Source of the DNA: Aquimarina sp. MMG016
Lineage (GTDB): Bacteria > Bacteroidota > Bacteroidia > Flavobacteriales > Flavobacteriaceae
DNA: 64,000 nt
Direction of reading: 5' to 3'
NCBI RefSeq assembly: GCF_018100805.1
Contig: NZ_JAGJEA010000007.1
Span: 165,147-229,146, forward strand
A model generated the notes under the pieces. It saw nothing but the letters and a program-made list of their open reading frames with translations, was not told where the DNA came from and did no database searches. Numbering within the stretch: the first letter of the stretch is position 1; every line of letters begins with the position of its first letter. Position numbers and translations under genes: made by a program. Positions 16,978 to 25,453 of the stretch are shown in pieces.

Positions 16978-17424
16978 ATGAAGAAGGAAGAAGTAGAGAA
17001 ATTATTGCATGACAAAGTAGAAGCAGGAGAGCATATAAGTCCTGTATTACCAGAAGGTATTAAGAATTATCTTATTGATATTGATGGAACAATCACAGAT
17101 GATGTGCCAAATGAGGAACCGGAGCGTATGGCTACTTGTGCACCATTTCCGGATGCGCTGGCTACATTAAATAAATGGTTTGATCAAGGACATATTATAT
17201 GTTTCTTCACTTCCAGAACAGAAGATCATAGAGAAGTTACAGAAACTTGGTTAAAAAAACACGGCTTCAAATATCATAGTTTATTAATGGGTAAACCAAG
17301 AGGAGGGAATTATCACTGGATAGATAATCACTTAGTAAAAGCTACACGTTATACCGGTAAGTTTACAGAATTGGTAGAGCGAGTAGTTACTATTGAAGTT
17401 TTTGATGACGGAAAACACGATTAA
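16978..17424 (+). CDS. HAD-like small protein (phosphoheptose-isomerase-annotated family)
   Basis: A 148-residue protein with the HAD nucleophile motif 'YLIDIDGTITDD' (Asp-x-Asp-Gly-Thr) near residue 33, a Ser/Thr-type motif II at 'ICFFTSRTEDHR', and a basic 'MGKPRGGNYHWIDNH' stretch followed by acidic residues at the C-terminus. Close relatives in Flavobacteriaceae are, as I recall, often labelled phosphoheptose isomerase. The sequence has no SIS-domain features, so I regard that label as doubtful. It sits between the two halves of the Fe-S oxidoreductase (167 nt after one, 59 nt before the other). That order suggests co-transcription but does not explain its substrate. Confidence 0.6.
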   Translation: MKKEEVEKLLHDKVEAGEHISPVLPEGIKNYLIDIDGTITDDVPNEEPERMATCAPFPDALATLNKWFDQGHIICFFTSRTEDHREVTETWLKKHGFKYHSLLMGKPRGGNYHWIDNHLVKATRYTGKFTELVERVVTIEVFDDGKHD

Positions 17425-17426
17425 TT

Positions 17427-17462
17427 ATGTAGTATAGTTTTACGTATAAAACTATACTACAT
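17427..17462. repeat. 16-bp perfect hairpin between the HAD and Fe-S genes
   Basis: Arms ATGTAGTATAGTTTTA and its exact reverse complement flank a 4-nt CGTA loop, immediately after the HAD stop. There is no U run, so it is more likely an mRNA stability/processing stem, an operator, or a cruciform than a terminator. Confidence 0.7.
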
Positions 17463-17483
17463 AAACTTTAAATATACATAAAA

Positions 17484-18275
17484 ATGAGCGAGACAGTAAA
17501 AGTGCCTACAATGGCAGAATATATGGCTGAAGGAAAACAACCCGAAGTTTTATTTTGGGTAGGTTGTGCAGGTAGTTTTGATGATAGAGCAAAAAAAATC
17601 ACAAAGGCTTTTGTAAAACTATTAAATAAAGCTAATGTAGATTTTGCTGTATTAGGTACTGAAGAAAGCTGTACGGGAGATCCTGCTAAAAGAGCAGGTA
17701 ATGAATTTTTATTTCAGATGCAGGCGGTAACCAATATAGAGGTTATGAACGCATACGAGATTAAAAAAGTAGTAACAGCTTGTCCTCACTGTTTTAATAC
17801 GTTAAAGAATGAGTATCCTTCTCTAGGAGGAGATTATGAAGTAATGCATCATACGCAGTTTCTAAAATCTTTGTTGGATGAAGGCCGATTAACTATTGAA
17901 GGAGGTAAGTTTAAAGGAAAACGAATTACCTTCCATGATCCTTGTTATTTGGGTAGAGCCAATAATGTGTATGAAGCTCCACGAGATTTGATCAAAAAGC
18001 TTGAAGGAGAACTAATAGAAATGAAGCGATGCAAGCGCAACGGTTTATGCTGTGGTGCTGGTGGAGCTCAGATGTTTAAAGAACCAGAACCAGGAAACAA
18101 GGATGTAAATATCGAAAGAACCGAAGACGCCTTGGAAACTAAACCGGACATTATTGCTGCAGGATGCCCATTCTGTAATACAATGATGACCGATGGTATT
18201 AAGAATAAAGAAAAAGAAGACAGTGTCCAAGTGCTAGACGTAGCAGAACTTATTGCTAACGCGCAGGATTTGTAG
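17484..18275 (+). CDS. CCG-domain (Fe-S)-binding oxidoreductase subunit (HdrB/GlcF-like)
   Basis: A 263-residue cytosolic protein built of two cysteine-rich CCG halves. The first has 'EESCTGDPAKRAGN' and 'TACPHCFNTLKNEYP'. The second has 'HDPCYLGR', 'KRNGLCCGAGGAQMF' and 'AGCPFCNTMM'. The HdrB-type CCG pattern (C...CCG...CxxC) is complete in the second half. In the family this domain binds a noncubane Fe-S cluster and reduces or oxidises a small substrate. It is presumed to take electrons to or from the membrane Fe-S protein at 15488. A strong terminator follows at 18306-18340, closing the unit. The substrate is not evident; lactate, glycolate, glycerol-phosphate and disulfide are all possible for the family. 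Confidence 0.85.
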   Translation: MSETVKVPTMAEYMAEGKQPEVLFWVGCAGSFDDRAKKITKAFVKLLNKANVDFAVLGTEESCTGDPAKRAGNEFLFQMQAVTNIEVMNAYEIKKVVTACPHCFNTLKNEYPSLGGDYEVMHHTQFLKSLLDEGRLTIEGGKFKGKRITFHDPCYLGRANNVYEAPRDLIKKLEGELIEMKRCKRNGLCCGAGGAQMFKEPEPGNKDVNIERTEDALETKPDIIAAGCPFCNTMMTDGIKNKEKEDSVQVLDVAELIANAQDL

Positions 18276-18305
18276 AATTTTCTAGATAATTTAGACAATT
18301 TTATG

Positions 18306-18340
18306 AGAGTTAATATGTTTGTTCATATTAACTCTTTTTT
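18306..18340 (+). terminator. Strong intrinsic terminator
   Basis: AGAGTTAATATG pairs perfectly with CATATTAACTCT around a 6-nt loop and is followed by a T run. It ends the Fe-S oxidoreductase unit. Confidence 0.85.
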
Positions 18341-18389
18341 ATAACATTGATTAGAAGTAGATTTTGTTATTTTAGTAAAAAAATAGCTT

Positions 18390-18875
18390 ATGCTGGTAGA
18401 CTTTAATGAATTACCCGAAACATCACGGGTATGGATATATCAAGCTAATAGATCATTTTCTCCCGAAGAATTGGAAGAGATTACATCAAAATTAGATCAA
18501 TTTATTGCTCAGTGGACAGCTCATGGAGCTGATCTTAAGGCAGGTTATGACATCAAATATAAAAGATTTATTACTATAGCATTAGATCAAAATCTAAATG
18601 CTGCTAGTGGTTGTTCTATAGATGCTTCAGTACATTTTATTCAGGAACTGGAGAAAGCCTATAATGTAGATTTAATGGATAAAATGAACGTGTCCTTTAA
18701 ACAAGGAGAATTTGTGGCGTATAAAACGTTGGCAGATTTCAGGAAAATGGCTAAAAACAGATCAGTATCTCCGAATACTATTGTTTTTAATAATTTGGTT
18801 AATAATATTGCTGAATATCGTACCGATTGGGAAGTACCGGCAAAAGATAGTTGGCATAACCGTTTTTTAAATTAG
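18390..18875 (+). CDS. Conserved Bacteroidota protein of unknown function
   Basis: A 161-residue soluble protein with no signal peptide or membrane segment. It begins MLVDFNELPETSRVWIYQA and contains 'ASGCSIDASVHFIQELE' and 'DSWHNRFLN' at the C-terminus. Close relatives are, as I recall, commonly labelled 'ABC transporter ATPase', but no Walker A (GxxxxGKT) or ABC signature is present here, so that label should not be passed on. It lies 9 nt upstream of the GH3/beta-lactamase fusion and is probably co-transcribed with it after the terminator at 18306. Function unknown. Confidence 0.75.
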   Translation: MLVDFNELPETSRVWIYQANRSFSPEELEEITSKLDQFIAQWTAHGADLKAGYDIKYKRFITIALDQNLNAASGCSIDASVHFIQELEKAYNVDLMDKMNVSFKQGEFVAYKTLADFRKMAKNRSVSPNTIVFNNLVNNIAEYRTDWEVPAKDSWHNRFLN

Positions 18876-18884
18876 AATTTTCGT

Positions 18885-21809
18885 GTGACAAAAATAAGTA
18901 GGGAATATTTTACTTTAATAATTTTTCTTTTAACTTTTAGTATTTATGCTCAGGATCAAGGCCCATTAGTGGTCAAGGATTATGAAGAACAAAAACGTTG
19001 GGTTGATAGTATATATAACCGCATGACCCTTAAGGAAAAAGTGGGTCAGCTCTTTATGGTTGATATATTTTCTTCTAAGACCAGGAAAGAGACAGATAAA
19101 ATAAAGCAACTTATAGAAGAATATCATATTGGTGGAGTTATCTTTTCCAGAGGAGGGCCTTATCGGCAAGCTAGACTGAATAATGAATTTCAGGAATTGT
19201 CTAAAGTCCCTTTATTGATCGGTATGGATGCTGAATGGGGTTTGTCTATGCGCTTAGATTCCACATATGCTTTTCCATGGAATATGACGCTTGGCGCCAT
19301 TCGGGATAATCAATTGATTGAAGATACCGGAAGACAGATTGCTAAACATTGTAAAAGATTAGGAGTACATATTAATTTTGCTCCCGTGGTGGATATCAAT
19401 ACCAATCCCAAAAACCCTATTATAGGAAACCGCTCCTTTGGCGAAGACAAAGAAAATGTTACTCAAAAAGCTTTGGCTTTTATGACAGGAATGCAAAAAG
19501 AAGGGGTTTTGGCTAGCGCAAAACACTTTCCCGGGCACGGAGATACAGATAGCGATTCGCACAAAACACTTCCAACAATTAATTTTGATGCTAAAAGAAT
19601 TGATAGTATAGAATTGTATCCCTATAAATCCATGATTAATGAGGGGTTATCTAGTGTGATGGTCGCTCATCTAAATATTCCTAGTTTAGAGCCACGATCA
19701 GATTTACCATCTTCGATTTCGGAGAATGTTGTAACCAAAATACTTAAAGATAGTCTTAATTTCGAGGGTTTGATATTTACAGATGCTTTAAATATGAAAG
19801 GCGCATCTAATTTTAAGGAACCTGGAGAAATCGATCTCGCAGCTTTTTTAGCTGGTAATGATGTGCTATTGATGTCTGAAAATGTAGCATTAGCTTCTCA
19901 AAAAATTATTTCTGCATATTATTCAGGAATGCTTGATGAAGAACGATTATCGTATTCTGTACGTAAAATACTTATGGCGAAGTATAAAGTTGGGTTAAAT
20001 AAGTACAAGCCTGTAGAAACAGCATTTCTTTCGACGGAGTTAAATAGTGTAAATAATGATGTTTTGCATCATAAACTTGTTGAGCACTCTTTGACATTGA
20101 TTAAAAATGACCGAGCTATACTGCCAATAAAGAATTTGGACCTAAAAAAGATAGCTTATGTATCTCTTGGAGATGATTCTGGGCAAGTGTTTTTTGAAGA
20201 ATTAAATAAGTATGCTCAAGTAGATTGGGTAAAAGGTAATCAATTACCCGACTTATTAGAGCAACTTCGTAATTATAATATGGTTGTTGTTGGATTTCAT
20301 AAATCTAATGAATCCCCGTGGAAGGATTATAAATTCAAGGACAAAGAATTAGTTTGGTTGTATGAAATAGCTAGATTGAATAATACTGTTTTGAGTATGT
20401 TCTCCCGACCTTATGCAATGTTAGACATGTCTACCACGACTAACTTTGAAGGTATGGTAATGGCATATCAAAATAGTAAGATTTCACAAGAGAAGACAGC
20501 ACAATTACTTTTTGGTGCAATTGAAGCTAAAGGAAAACTACCGGTAAGTCTAGGAGATGATTTCCCCGTGGGAACAGGTTTAAAAACGAGGTTTATGAAT
20601 AGACTTTCATATGGTTTACCTGAAACGGTGGGAATGAATTCGTATAAACTTAATAGAATAGATTCTATAGTAGATTACACATTGAGAGAAAAGATGGCTC
20701 CCGGGTTACAACTTATCGTTGCCAGAAAAGGTAAAGTAATTTTTAATAAAAACTATGGTTACCATACATATAATAAGCAGCGAAAGGTAAAAGGCTCGGA
20801 TATTTATGATTTGGCATCATTAACAAAGATATTGGCAACTTTGCCTTTAACTATGGAATTAAAAGATGATGGTATTATCTCTTTAGATTCCAGGATAGGC
20901 GATATATTGCCATATTTTAAAGACTCTAATAAGAAAGATATGACAATTCGTTCTATGCTTTCTCATTATGCGCGATTGAGGGCCTGGATTCCGTTTTATC
21001 TCAAAACTTTGGATTCGGTTACCTCTAAACCTAGTAAGGTGTATTATAGAAATAAAATGTCTGATGAATTCAATATAGAGGTGACTAATAGTTTATACTT
21101 ACGTAGTGATATGAAGGACTCTTTGATGCTTAGAATTAAAGATAGTGAACTACGCAGAAGGTTAAGTTATAAGTATAGTGATCTCCCTTATTATTTCATA
21201 AAAGCTTTTATAGAAGAACATTATGGCAATACTATGGATGCATTGATACAGCAGCATTTTTATAGATCTATGGGGGCTAGTAATACAGGGTATTTACCAT
21301 TGAATCGATTTGATAAAAAAAGAATTGTTCCTACCGAAAACGATCAAGCTTTTAGGAAGCAGATTATCCATGGTTATGTTCATGATCAAGGAGCAGCAAT
21401 GTTTGGGGGGGTTAGCGGTCATGCTGGATTATTCGCTAATGCTAATGATGTAGCTAAAATCATGCAGATGTATTTAAATCGTGGTCATTATGGTGGTAAG
21501 CAGTATATCAGTGCACAGACACTTGATGAATTCAATACGTGTTATTATTGTGAAAAAGATGTAAGGCGTGGAGTAGGGTTTGATAAGCCTCAATTGGGAG
21601 ATGTAGGACCTACGTGTGGTTGTATTTCTATGAACAGTTTTGGACATAGTGGTTTCACTGGAACTTTTGCCTGGGCTGATCCCGAAGAAGAAATTGTATA
21701 TGTATTTTTAAGCAACCGTACATATCCAAATTCAGCCAATCGTAAGCTTATAGCCAATGATATTCGGTCTGAAATTCAAAGAGTGATTTACGAGGCTATT
21801 GATTATTAA
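18885..21809 (+). CDS. GH3 beta-N-acetylglucosaminidase (NagZ-like) fused to class C beta-lactamase-like domain
   Basis: A 974-residue secreted two-domain protein (GTG start, signal peptide ending 'IYAQ'). Residues ~35-390 form a GH3 domain of the NagZ type. 'KHFPGHGD' (213-220) is followed by the Asp224-Ser-His226 dyad of bacterial GH3 glucosaminidases, and nucleophile Asp300 lies in 'IFTDALNM'. The middle part ends in a GH3 C-terminal-like region. Residues ~600-970 form a class C beta-lactamase/penicillin-binding serine hydrolase, with Ser645-x-x-Lys648 (SLTK), the 'KYSDLPYY' second motif and 'GHSGFTGTFAW' near the end. Together these suit periplasmic peptidoglycan turnover: hexosaminidase plus a peptidase or esterase. 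The same fusion is known in Bacteroidota. The family does not imply antibiotic resistance. Confidence 0.9.
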   Translation: MTKISREYFTLIIFLLTFSIYAQDQGPLVVKDYEEQKRWVDSIYNRMTLKEKVGQLFMVDIFSSKTRKETDKIKQLIEEYHIGGVIFSRGGPYRQARLNNEFQELSKVPLLIGMDAEWGLSMRLDSTYAFPWNMTLGAIRDNQLIEDTGRQIAKHCKRLGVHINFAPVVDINTNPKNPIIGNRSFGEDKENVTQKALAFMTGMQKEGVLASAKHFPGHGDTDSDSHKTLPTINFDAKRIDSIELYPYKSMINEGLSSVMVAHLNIPSLEPRSDLPSSISENVVTKILKDSLNFEGLIFTDALNMKGASNFKEPGEIDLAAFLAGNDVLLMSENVALASQKIISAYYSGMLDEERLSYSVRKILMAKYKVGLNKYKPVETAFLSTELNSVNNDVLHHKLVEHSLTLIKNDRAILPIKNLDLKKIAYVSLGDDSGQVFFEELNKYAQVDWVKGNQLPDLLEQLRNYNMVVVGFHKSNESPWKDYKFKDKELVWLYEIARLNNTVLSMFSRPYAMLDMSTTTNFEGMVMAYQNSKISQEKTAQLLFGAIEAKGKLPVSLGDDFPVGTGLKTRFMNRLSYGLPETVGMNSYKLNRIDSIVDYTLREKMAPGLQLIVARKGKVIFNKNYGYHTYNKQRKVKGSDIYDLASLTKILATLPLTMELKDDGIISLDSRIGDILPYFKDSNKKDMTIRSMLSHYARLRAWIPFYLKTLDSVTSKPSKVYYRNKMSDEFNIEVTNSLYLRSDMKDSLMLRIKDSELRRRLSYKYSDLPYYFIKAFIEEHYGNTMDALIQQHFYRSMGASNTGYLPLNRFDKKRIVPTENDQAFRKQIIHGYVHDQGAAMFGGVSGHAGLFANANDVAKIMQMYLNRGHYGGKQYISAQTLDEFNTCYYCEKDVRRGVGFDKPQLGDVGPTCGCISMNSFGHSGFTGTFAWADPEEEIVYVFLSNRTYPNSANRKLIANDIRSEIQRVIYEAIDY

Positions 21810-21833
21810 AAATATTATTATTTACATATAACT

Positions 21834-22736
21834 ATGCAAGTTGAAATATCAGAACAAGGTCCAAAGCTTTCAAGAATTATCTCCGGATGCATGAATTGGG
21901 GTGAGTGGGGAGCAAATTTATCAACTGATGAAGCTCAGAAATTAATCGAAGATTGTTTGGCTATTGACGTTACTGCATTCGATCACGCAGATATTTATGG
22001 TCATTATACGACCGAAGAGTTATTTGGTAATGCTATAAAAGGAAATTCTTCGCTACGCGAACAAATACAGTTGATAACCAAGTGCGGCATAAAATTAGTG
22101 ACACCTCATCGGCCAAATAACAAAATTAAATCTTATGCTTTGGATAAAGAGTATATTCTGCAATCAGTGGAACAATCATTAACTAATTTGCATACGGATT
22201 TTATAGATTTACTACTAATTCATAGACCTAGTCCGCTAATGAATCCTCATGAAATCGCAGAAGCCTTTACCAAGCTTAAGAATGACGGAAAAGTGTTGCA
22301 TTTTGGTGTGTCTAATTTTACGACATCACAATTCGAGATGTTGAATGATTTTATACCTCTAACTACCAATCAGATAGAAATATCACCACTGCATTTAGAT
22401 CCGTTTATAGACGGCTCTTTAGATCAATGTATTAAGCATAAAATATCTCCAATGGGGTATTCTACATTAGCTGGTGGTAAATTCTTTTCTAAAGAACCTG
22501 AAAACAACGTAATTAGAATTAATAAGGTTGTAAATCAATTAACAGAAAAATATAATGCTACTTCTGATCAAATTCTTATTTCATGGATATTAAGACACCC
22601 TTCCGGTATTTTGCCAATTATAGGCTCAACTAAAATCAATCGAATTCAATCTGCTGTGGATGCTACAAATATTCAAATCACAGATGAAGAATGGTTTATG
22701 ATTTGGGAGGCTTCCACAGGAGCTGAAGTGGCTTAA
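21834..22736 (+). CDS. Aldo/keto reductase
   Basis: A 300-residue cytosolic NAD(P)H oxidoreductase of the YdhF-like AKR group with a (beta/alpha)8 fold. The catalytic tetrad can be read: Asp and Tyr in 'FDHADIYGHY', Lys in 'LITKCGI', and His in 'DLLLIHRPSPLM'. The cofactor region near the C-terminus reads 'PIIGSTKINRI'. It starts 24 nt after the GH3-fusion gene. It could detoxify carbonyls such as the methylglyoxal made by mgsA 18 kb away, but the sequence does not reveal its substrate. Confidence 0.9.
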   Translation: MQVEISEQGPKLSRIISGCMNWGEWGANLSTDEAQKLIEDCLAIDVTAFDHADIYGHYTTEELFGNAIKGNSSLREQIQLITKCGIKLVTPHRPNNKIKSYALDKEYILQSVEQSLTNLHTDFIDLLLIHRPSPLMNPHEIAEAFTKLKNDGKVLHFGVSNFTTSQFEMLNDFIPLTTNQIEISPLHLDPFIDGSLDQCIKHKISPMGYSTLAGGKFFSKEPENNVIRINKVVNQLTEKYNATSDQILISWILRHPSGILPIIGSTKINRIQSAVDATNIQITDEEWFMIWEASTGAEVA

Positions 22737-23137
22737 TACTATTTTTTAATTGCCCATATTTTATTGGTTGATATTTATGAAGCTTCAAAAGGCGATATAG
22801 CCTTTTTAGAAGCTCGTATCTGTAGTTTAAAAAATGAAAGACCAAATTCAAAAATAAATATTGAATTTTTGCATTTAGGCTATATTTTCGAAATAAATTT
22901 CAAAAATTAGGGTAACAAAACTGTTACTTATGACACTAAAGTATATTAGGACAGTTTAAAAAACGAGTGTTTTATGTTTGAGTAGTTATATAAACAAGAT
23001 ATGAATAGCTGTGATATTTCTTCGGGACAGAATATCGCAGTCTATTTGTATTGTATTGATAATCAAAAAATTGTAATTTTTTGTTCTTTTTCTCGATACA
23101 AAGCGGTTAATTTGCAACTTTTAAAATTGTACCCAAA
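22737..23137. other. 400-bp non-coding gap with hairpins and a GGTAACA site
   Basis: I see no gene. A stem with a two-base bulge (22781-22814, AGCTTC...GAAGCT) lies after the reductase gene; it lacks a U run. At 22912 GGTAACA is followed 15 nt later by ACACTAA, the same pattern as upstream of the sigma gene and the ompH-like gene. A second stem, CTGTGATATT/AATATCGCAG, spans 23009-23040 just before the MORN gene. Confidence 0.4.
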
Positions 23138-23875
23138 ATGAAATTATTTTTTACGTTGATCTTTGTTTTAGGATCTTCACAATATTTAGGTAATGATATA
23201 AGCAGAAAGATAATTTCTGATGACACCTATAACTATACATTTTACGTTTCTACCAAAGATAAATCTGATCCCAAAGATTATAAAGAGTATTTCTGGTTTA
23301 AAACCGGGAAGATACATTCTTCTTATGGAGGCGTTAATGGACAATTACTGCATGGGGAGTATAAAAAGACCTACAGAGAAAATGGTATAGCCGAACAAGG
23401 AGAGTTTCATTATGGACTCAAAGATAATATCTGGAAAAGTTGGTATGAGAATGGTAAAATTGAAAAAATTACCAATTGGCAAAAAGGAATTGCCACAGGC
23501 ATTTACAGAGAATTCACAGAAAATGGGGAGCTACTTATTAGAGGGAAATTTAAAAACAGTAAGAAACACGGCAGGTGGATTAATTATAAATCAAAAGATA
23601 CATTATACTTCAAGAAAGGGCAACAGGTCGTAAAAGAAGAAATGCCGGAAGAAGAAAAAGCTGAGAAGGCTAATAAGAAGAATAAGAAAAGCTTTGGTGT
23701 AAAAACAAAAGATTTCTTTAAAAACTTATTCAAAAAGAAAACACCAGAGGAAAAACAAAAGATTAAGCAAGAGAAGGAAGCAAAGAAAAAGCAGAAGGAA
23801 TTGGATAAGAAACGAAAAGAACTTGCTAAAAAACAGAAGGAATTACAAAAAAATAAAACCTCAAAAAAACAGTAG
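23138..23875 (+). CDS. MORN-repeat protein with Lys-rich coiled-coil tail
   Basis: A 245-residue exported protein with a short N-terminal hydrophobic segment. Residues ~65-150 contain about four MORN_2/YwqK-type repeats, readable as 'LLHGEYKKTYRENG', 'GLKDNIWKSWYENGKI', 'GIATGIYREFTENGEL' and 'SKKHGRWINYK'. From ~165 on it is almost entirely Lys, Glu and Gln and predicted as a charged coiled coil. Its stop lies 2 nt before the next start, so it is the first gene of the secretion/pilus operon or at least co-transcribed with it. A scaffold or peptidoglycan- or membrane-associated role is likely for the repeats. The tail could interact with acidic polymer. I assign no function. Confidence 0.65.
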   Translation: MKLFFTLIFVLGSSQYLGNDISRKIISDDTYNYTFYVSTKDKSDPKDYKEYFWFKTGKIHSSYGGVNGQLLHGEYKKTYRENGIAEQGEFHYGLKDNIWKSWYENGKIEKITNWQKGIATGIYREFTENGELLIRGKFKNSKKHGRWINYKSKDTLYFKKGQQVVKEEMPEEEKAEKANKKNKKSFGVKTKDFFKNLFKKKTPEEKQKIKQEKEAKKKQKELDKKRKELAKKQKELQKNKTSKKQ

Positions 23876-23877
23876 AG

Positions 23878-25113
23878 ATGTTTATGTTAAAAGCGGGATC
23901 TCTATTATACGCAATCTATGTTTGTCTCATTATAGCAATATTGAGCGGTGGGCTGATTTATATATTTACTATAAATAAGTCATTGGCGTCTCGTTATGAG
24001 GTAAAAGCACAACTTGTAGATAGATGTGAATCTTGTTTTGACTATTATCTTTCTAATCCTGATGGTTTTGAAAAAAAAGCTTTGCAAAAAATCGATCTTT
24101 TTGATGATGGTTTGATATGTGAGTTCAAGAAAGAAAGATGGGGAATGTATGCCAAGTTACAGGGGAAGGCATATTTTAGAAAAGATACTGTAGAGAATAG
24201 TTTTATTGTAGGTCAAAGAAAGCAAAAAAGGCCATTGGCATTGTATTTATGCGATTTTGGAGAAGAGCTTAAGATTTCTGGGATTACTGAAATCAAAGGT
24301 GATATGAAACTGCCTAAAAAAAGATATAAAGTAGTTAATATTTTAGGGAATCAACAGGCTAATAATCCTAAAGTAATTGGAAATATAGGTGTTTCATCGC
24401 AGAATTTACCCAAGATAATTCCACCTCAACTTACATATCCCCATAATATAAAGGAAACTTCTTTGTCATCATTTAAGAAAAATGAATTGATATATAGAGG
24501 TTTTGATCAGGAAACCATGTTGATTTACCTGGATAAAGGAGAGAATCTGGATAGAATGCGAATCAAAGGAAATTTTATTATAAAATCTAACGATACCATT
24601 AAAATAGATGATACATCAAAAATCGAGGATGTAATTATTCAGGCTCCAAAAGTGGTTATCGAGGAGGATTTTGAGGGTAGTATACAAATATATGCTGATA
24701 AAGAAGTTGTCATAGAATCTTATGTAAAGCTTAGATACCCTTCTTGTATCGTGATAGATGATTCTACTAGAGATTATGATAAGAAAATTGAGATAGCAGA
24801 AGATGTAGAGATTTATGGCGGAATTGTTATTGATGGTAATAGTTTTAGAGAACGTCAAAATAATTTTGTAACGGTTGAAGAAAATTCGATGATCGTCGGA
24901 GATGTATACTGTAACGGGATTTTGGAATTAAAAGGAAGTGTAATAGGCTCAGTTTATGCTCATAAATTACAATTAGAAACTAGAAGTTCTAAATATGCAG
25001 ATGTAATTCTTAATGGACTTATTGATACTGAAAATATTCCTGAAGGATATGTGAAGTTACCTTTGTTTGTTAACCCTGAAGAAAAAAAGCTTGAGCGAAT
25101 CAAAAAAATATAA
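23878..25113 (+). CDS. Membrane-anchored protein with bactofilin-like beta-helix, secretion operon
   Basis: A 411-residue protein with one N-terminal membrane helix ('LLYAIYVCLIIAILSGGLIYIFTI', ~8-32) and a large beta-rich exterior. Residues ~215-390 show regular short strands and turns ('IIKSNDTIKIDDTSKIEDVIIQAPKVVIEED', then 'VEIYGGIVIDG', 'NSMIVGDVYCNGILELKGSVIGSVYAHKLQLE'), typical of a bactofilin or polymer-forming right-handed beta-helix. In gene order it occupies the place of GspK, the tip pseudopilin, but it lacks the prepilin motif with Glu5. A second Met at residue 3 is an equally good start. It overlaps the next gene by 23-47 nt. It may be a lineage-specific scaffold or tip component of the apparatus. 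Confidence 0.6.
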   Translation: MFMLKAGSLLYAIYVCLIIAILSGGLIYIFTINKSLASRYEVKAQLVDRCESCFDYYLSNPDGFEKKALQKIDLFDDGLICEFKKERWGMYAKLQGKAYFRKDTVENSFIVGQRKQKRPLALYLCDFGEELKISGITEIKGDMKLPKKRYKVVNILGNQQANNPKVIGNIGVSSQNLPKIIPPQLTYPHNIKETSLSSFKKNELIYRGFDQETMLIYLDKGENLDRMRIKGNFIIKSNDTIKIDDTSKIEDVIIQAPKVVIEEDFEGSIQIYADKEVVIESYVKLRYPSCIVIDDSTRDYDKKIEIAEDVEIYGGIVIDGNSFRERQNNFVTVEENSMIVGDVYCNGILELKGSVIGSVYAHKLQLETRSSKYADVILNGLIDTENIPEGYVKLPLFVNPEEKKLERIKKI

Positions 25114-25453
25114 GAATTATATCCAAGCTAGTTCGTTGATAGAATCTGTGATTGCAGTTACCATCATTGCGACTTGTTTATTGATTGCTATTAGAATATA
25201 TGTTTCTGTGTTGAATAGTAGTAGTTCTATAAACTCATACAGGATTAAGTTTAAGTTGAATCAATTAGTGAATGATACCAAAAGCTCTCAGAATTTTGAT
25301 GATGAATTATTTGAATTTAAAACATATGCCATAAAGAAAACTGTGAGTGATTATGAAGGTGATAAAGATTTAAAAAGAATAAAATTTGCTGTACAAACAG
25401 TATCAGATACAATACATTACAATTATCTGGTAAGCAAAAAGAATAATCAATGA
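25091..25453 (+). CDS. Minor pseudopilin (type IV pilin-like)
   Basis: A small pseudopilin of ~120 residues. I prefer a TTG start at 25091, which gives the short basic leader MSESKKYKNYIQA, cleaved before SSLIESVIAVTIIATCLLIAI. Glu5 of the mature protein is present, as required for prepilin processing and assembly. The ATG at 25067 would add eight residues to the leader and lengthen the overlap with the preceding gene from 23 to 47 nt. The mature C-terminal domain is short (~100 residues), consistent with a GspI-type minor subunit. It joins the next pseudopilin gene by a 4-nt ATGA overlap, so translation is probably coupled. GspI rather than GspH is my guess from order and size. Confidence 0.75.
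   Translation: MSESKKYKNYIQASSLIESVIAVTIIATCLLIAIRIYVSVLNSSSSINSYRIKFKLNQLVNDTKSSQNFDDELFEFKTYAIKKTVSDYEGDKDLKRIKFAVQTVSDTIHYNYLVSKKNNQ

Noticed and set aside
18390..18875. ABC transporter ATPase
   Set aside because: No Walker A, Walker B or ABC signature is present in the 161 residues.
18885..21809. Antibiotic-resistance beta-lactamase
   Set aside because: The serine hydrolase domain is fused to a NagZ-like glucosaminidase, which points to cell-wall turnover.
22781..22814. Hairpin considered as an intrinsic terminator of the aldo/keto reductase
   Set aside because: The stem has a bulge and is not followed by a T run, so I do not call it a terminator.
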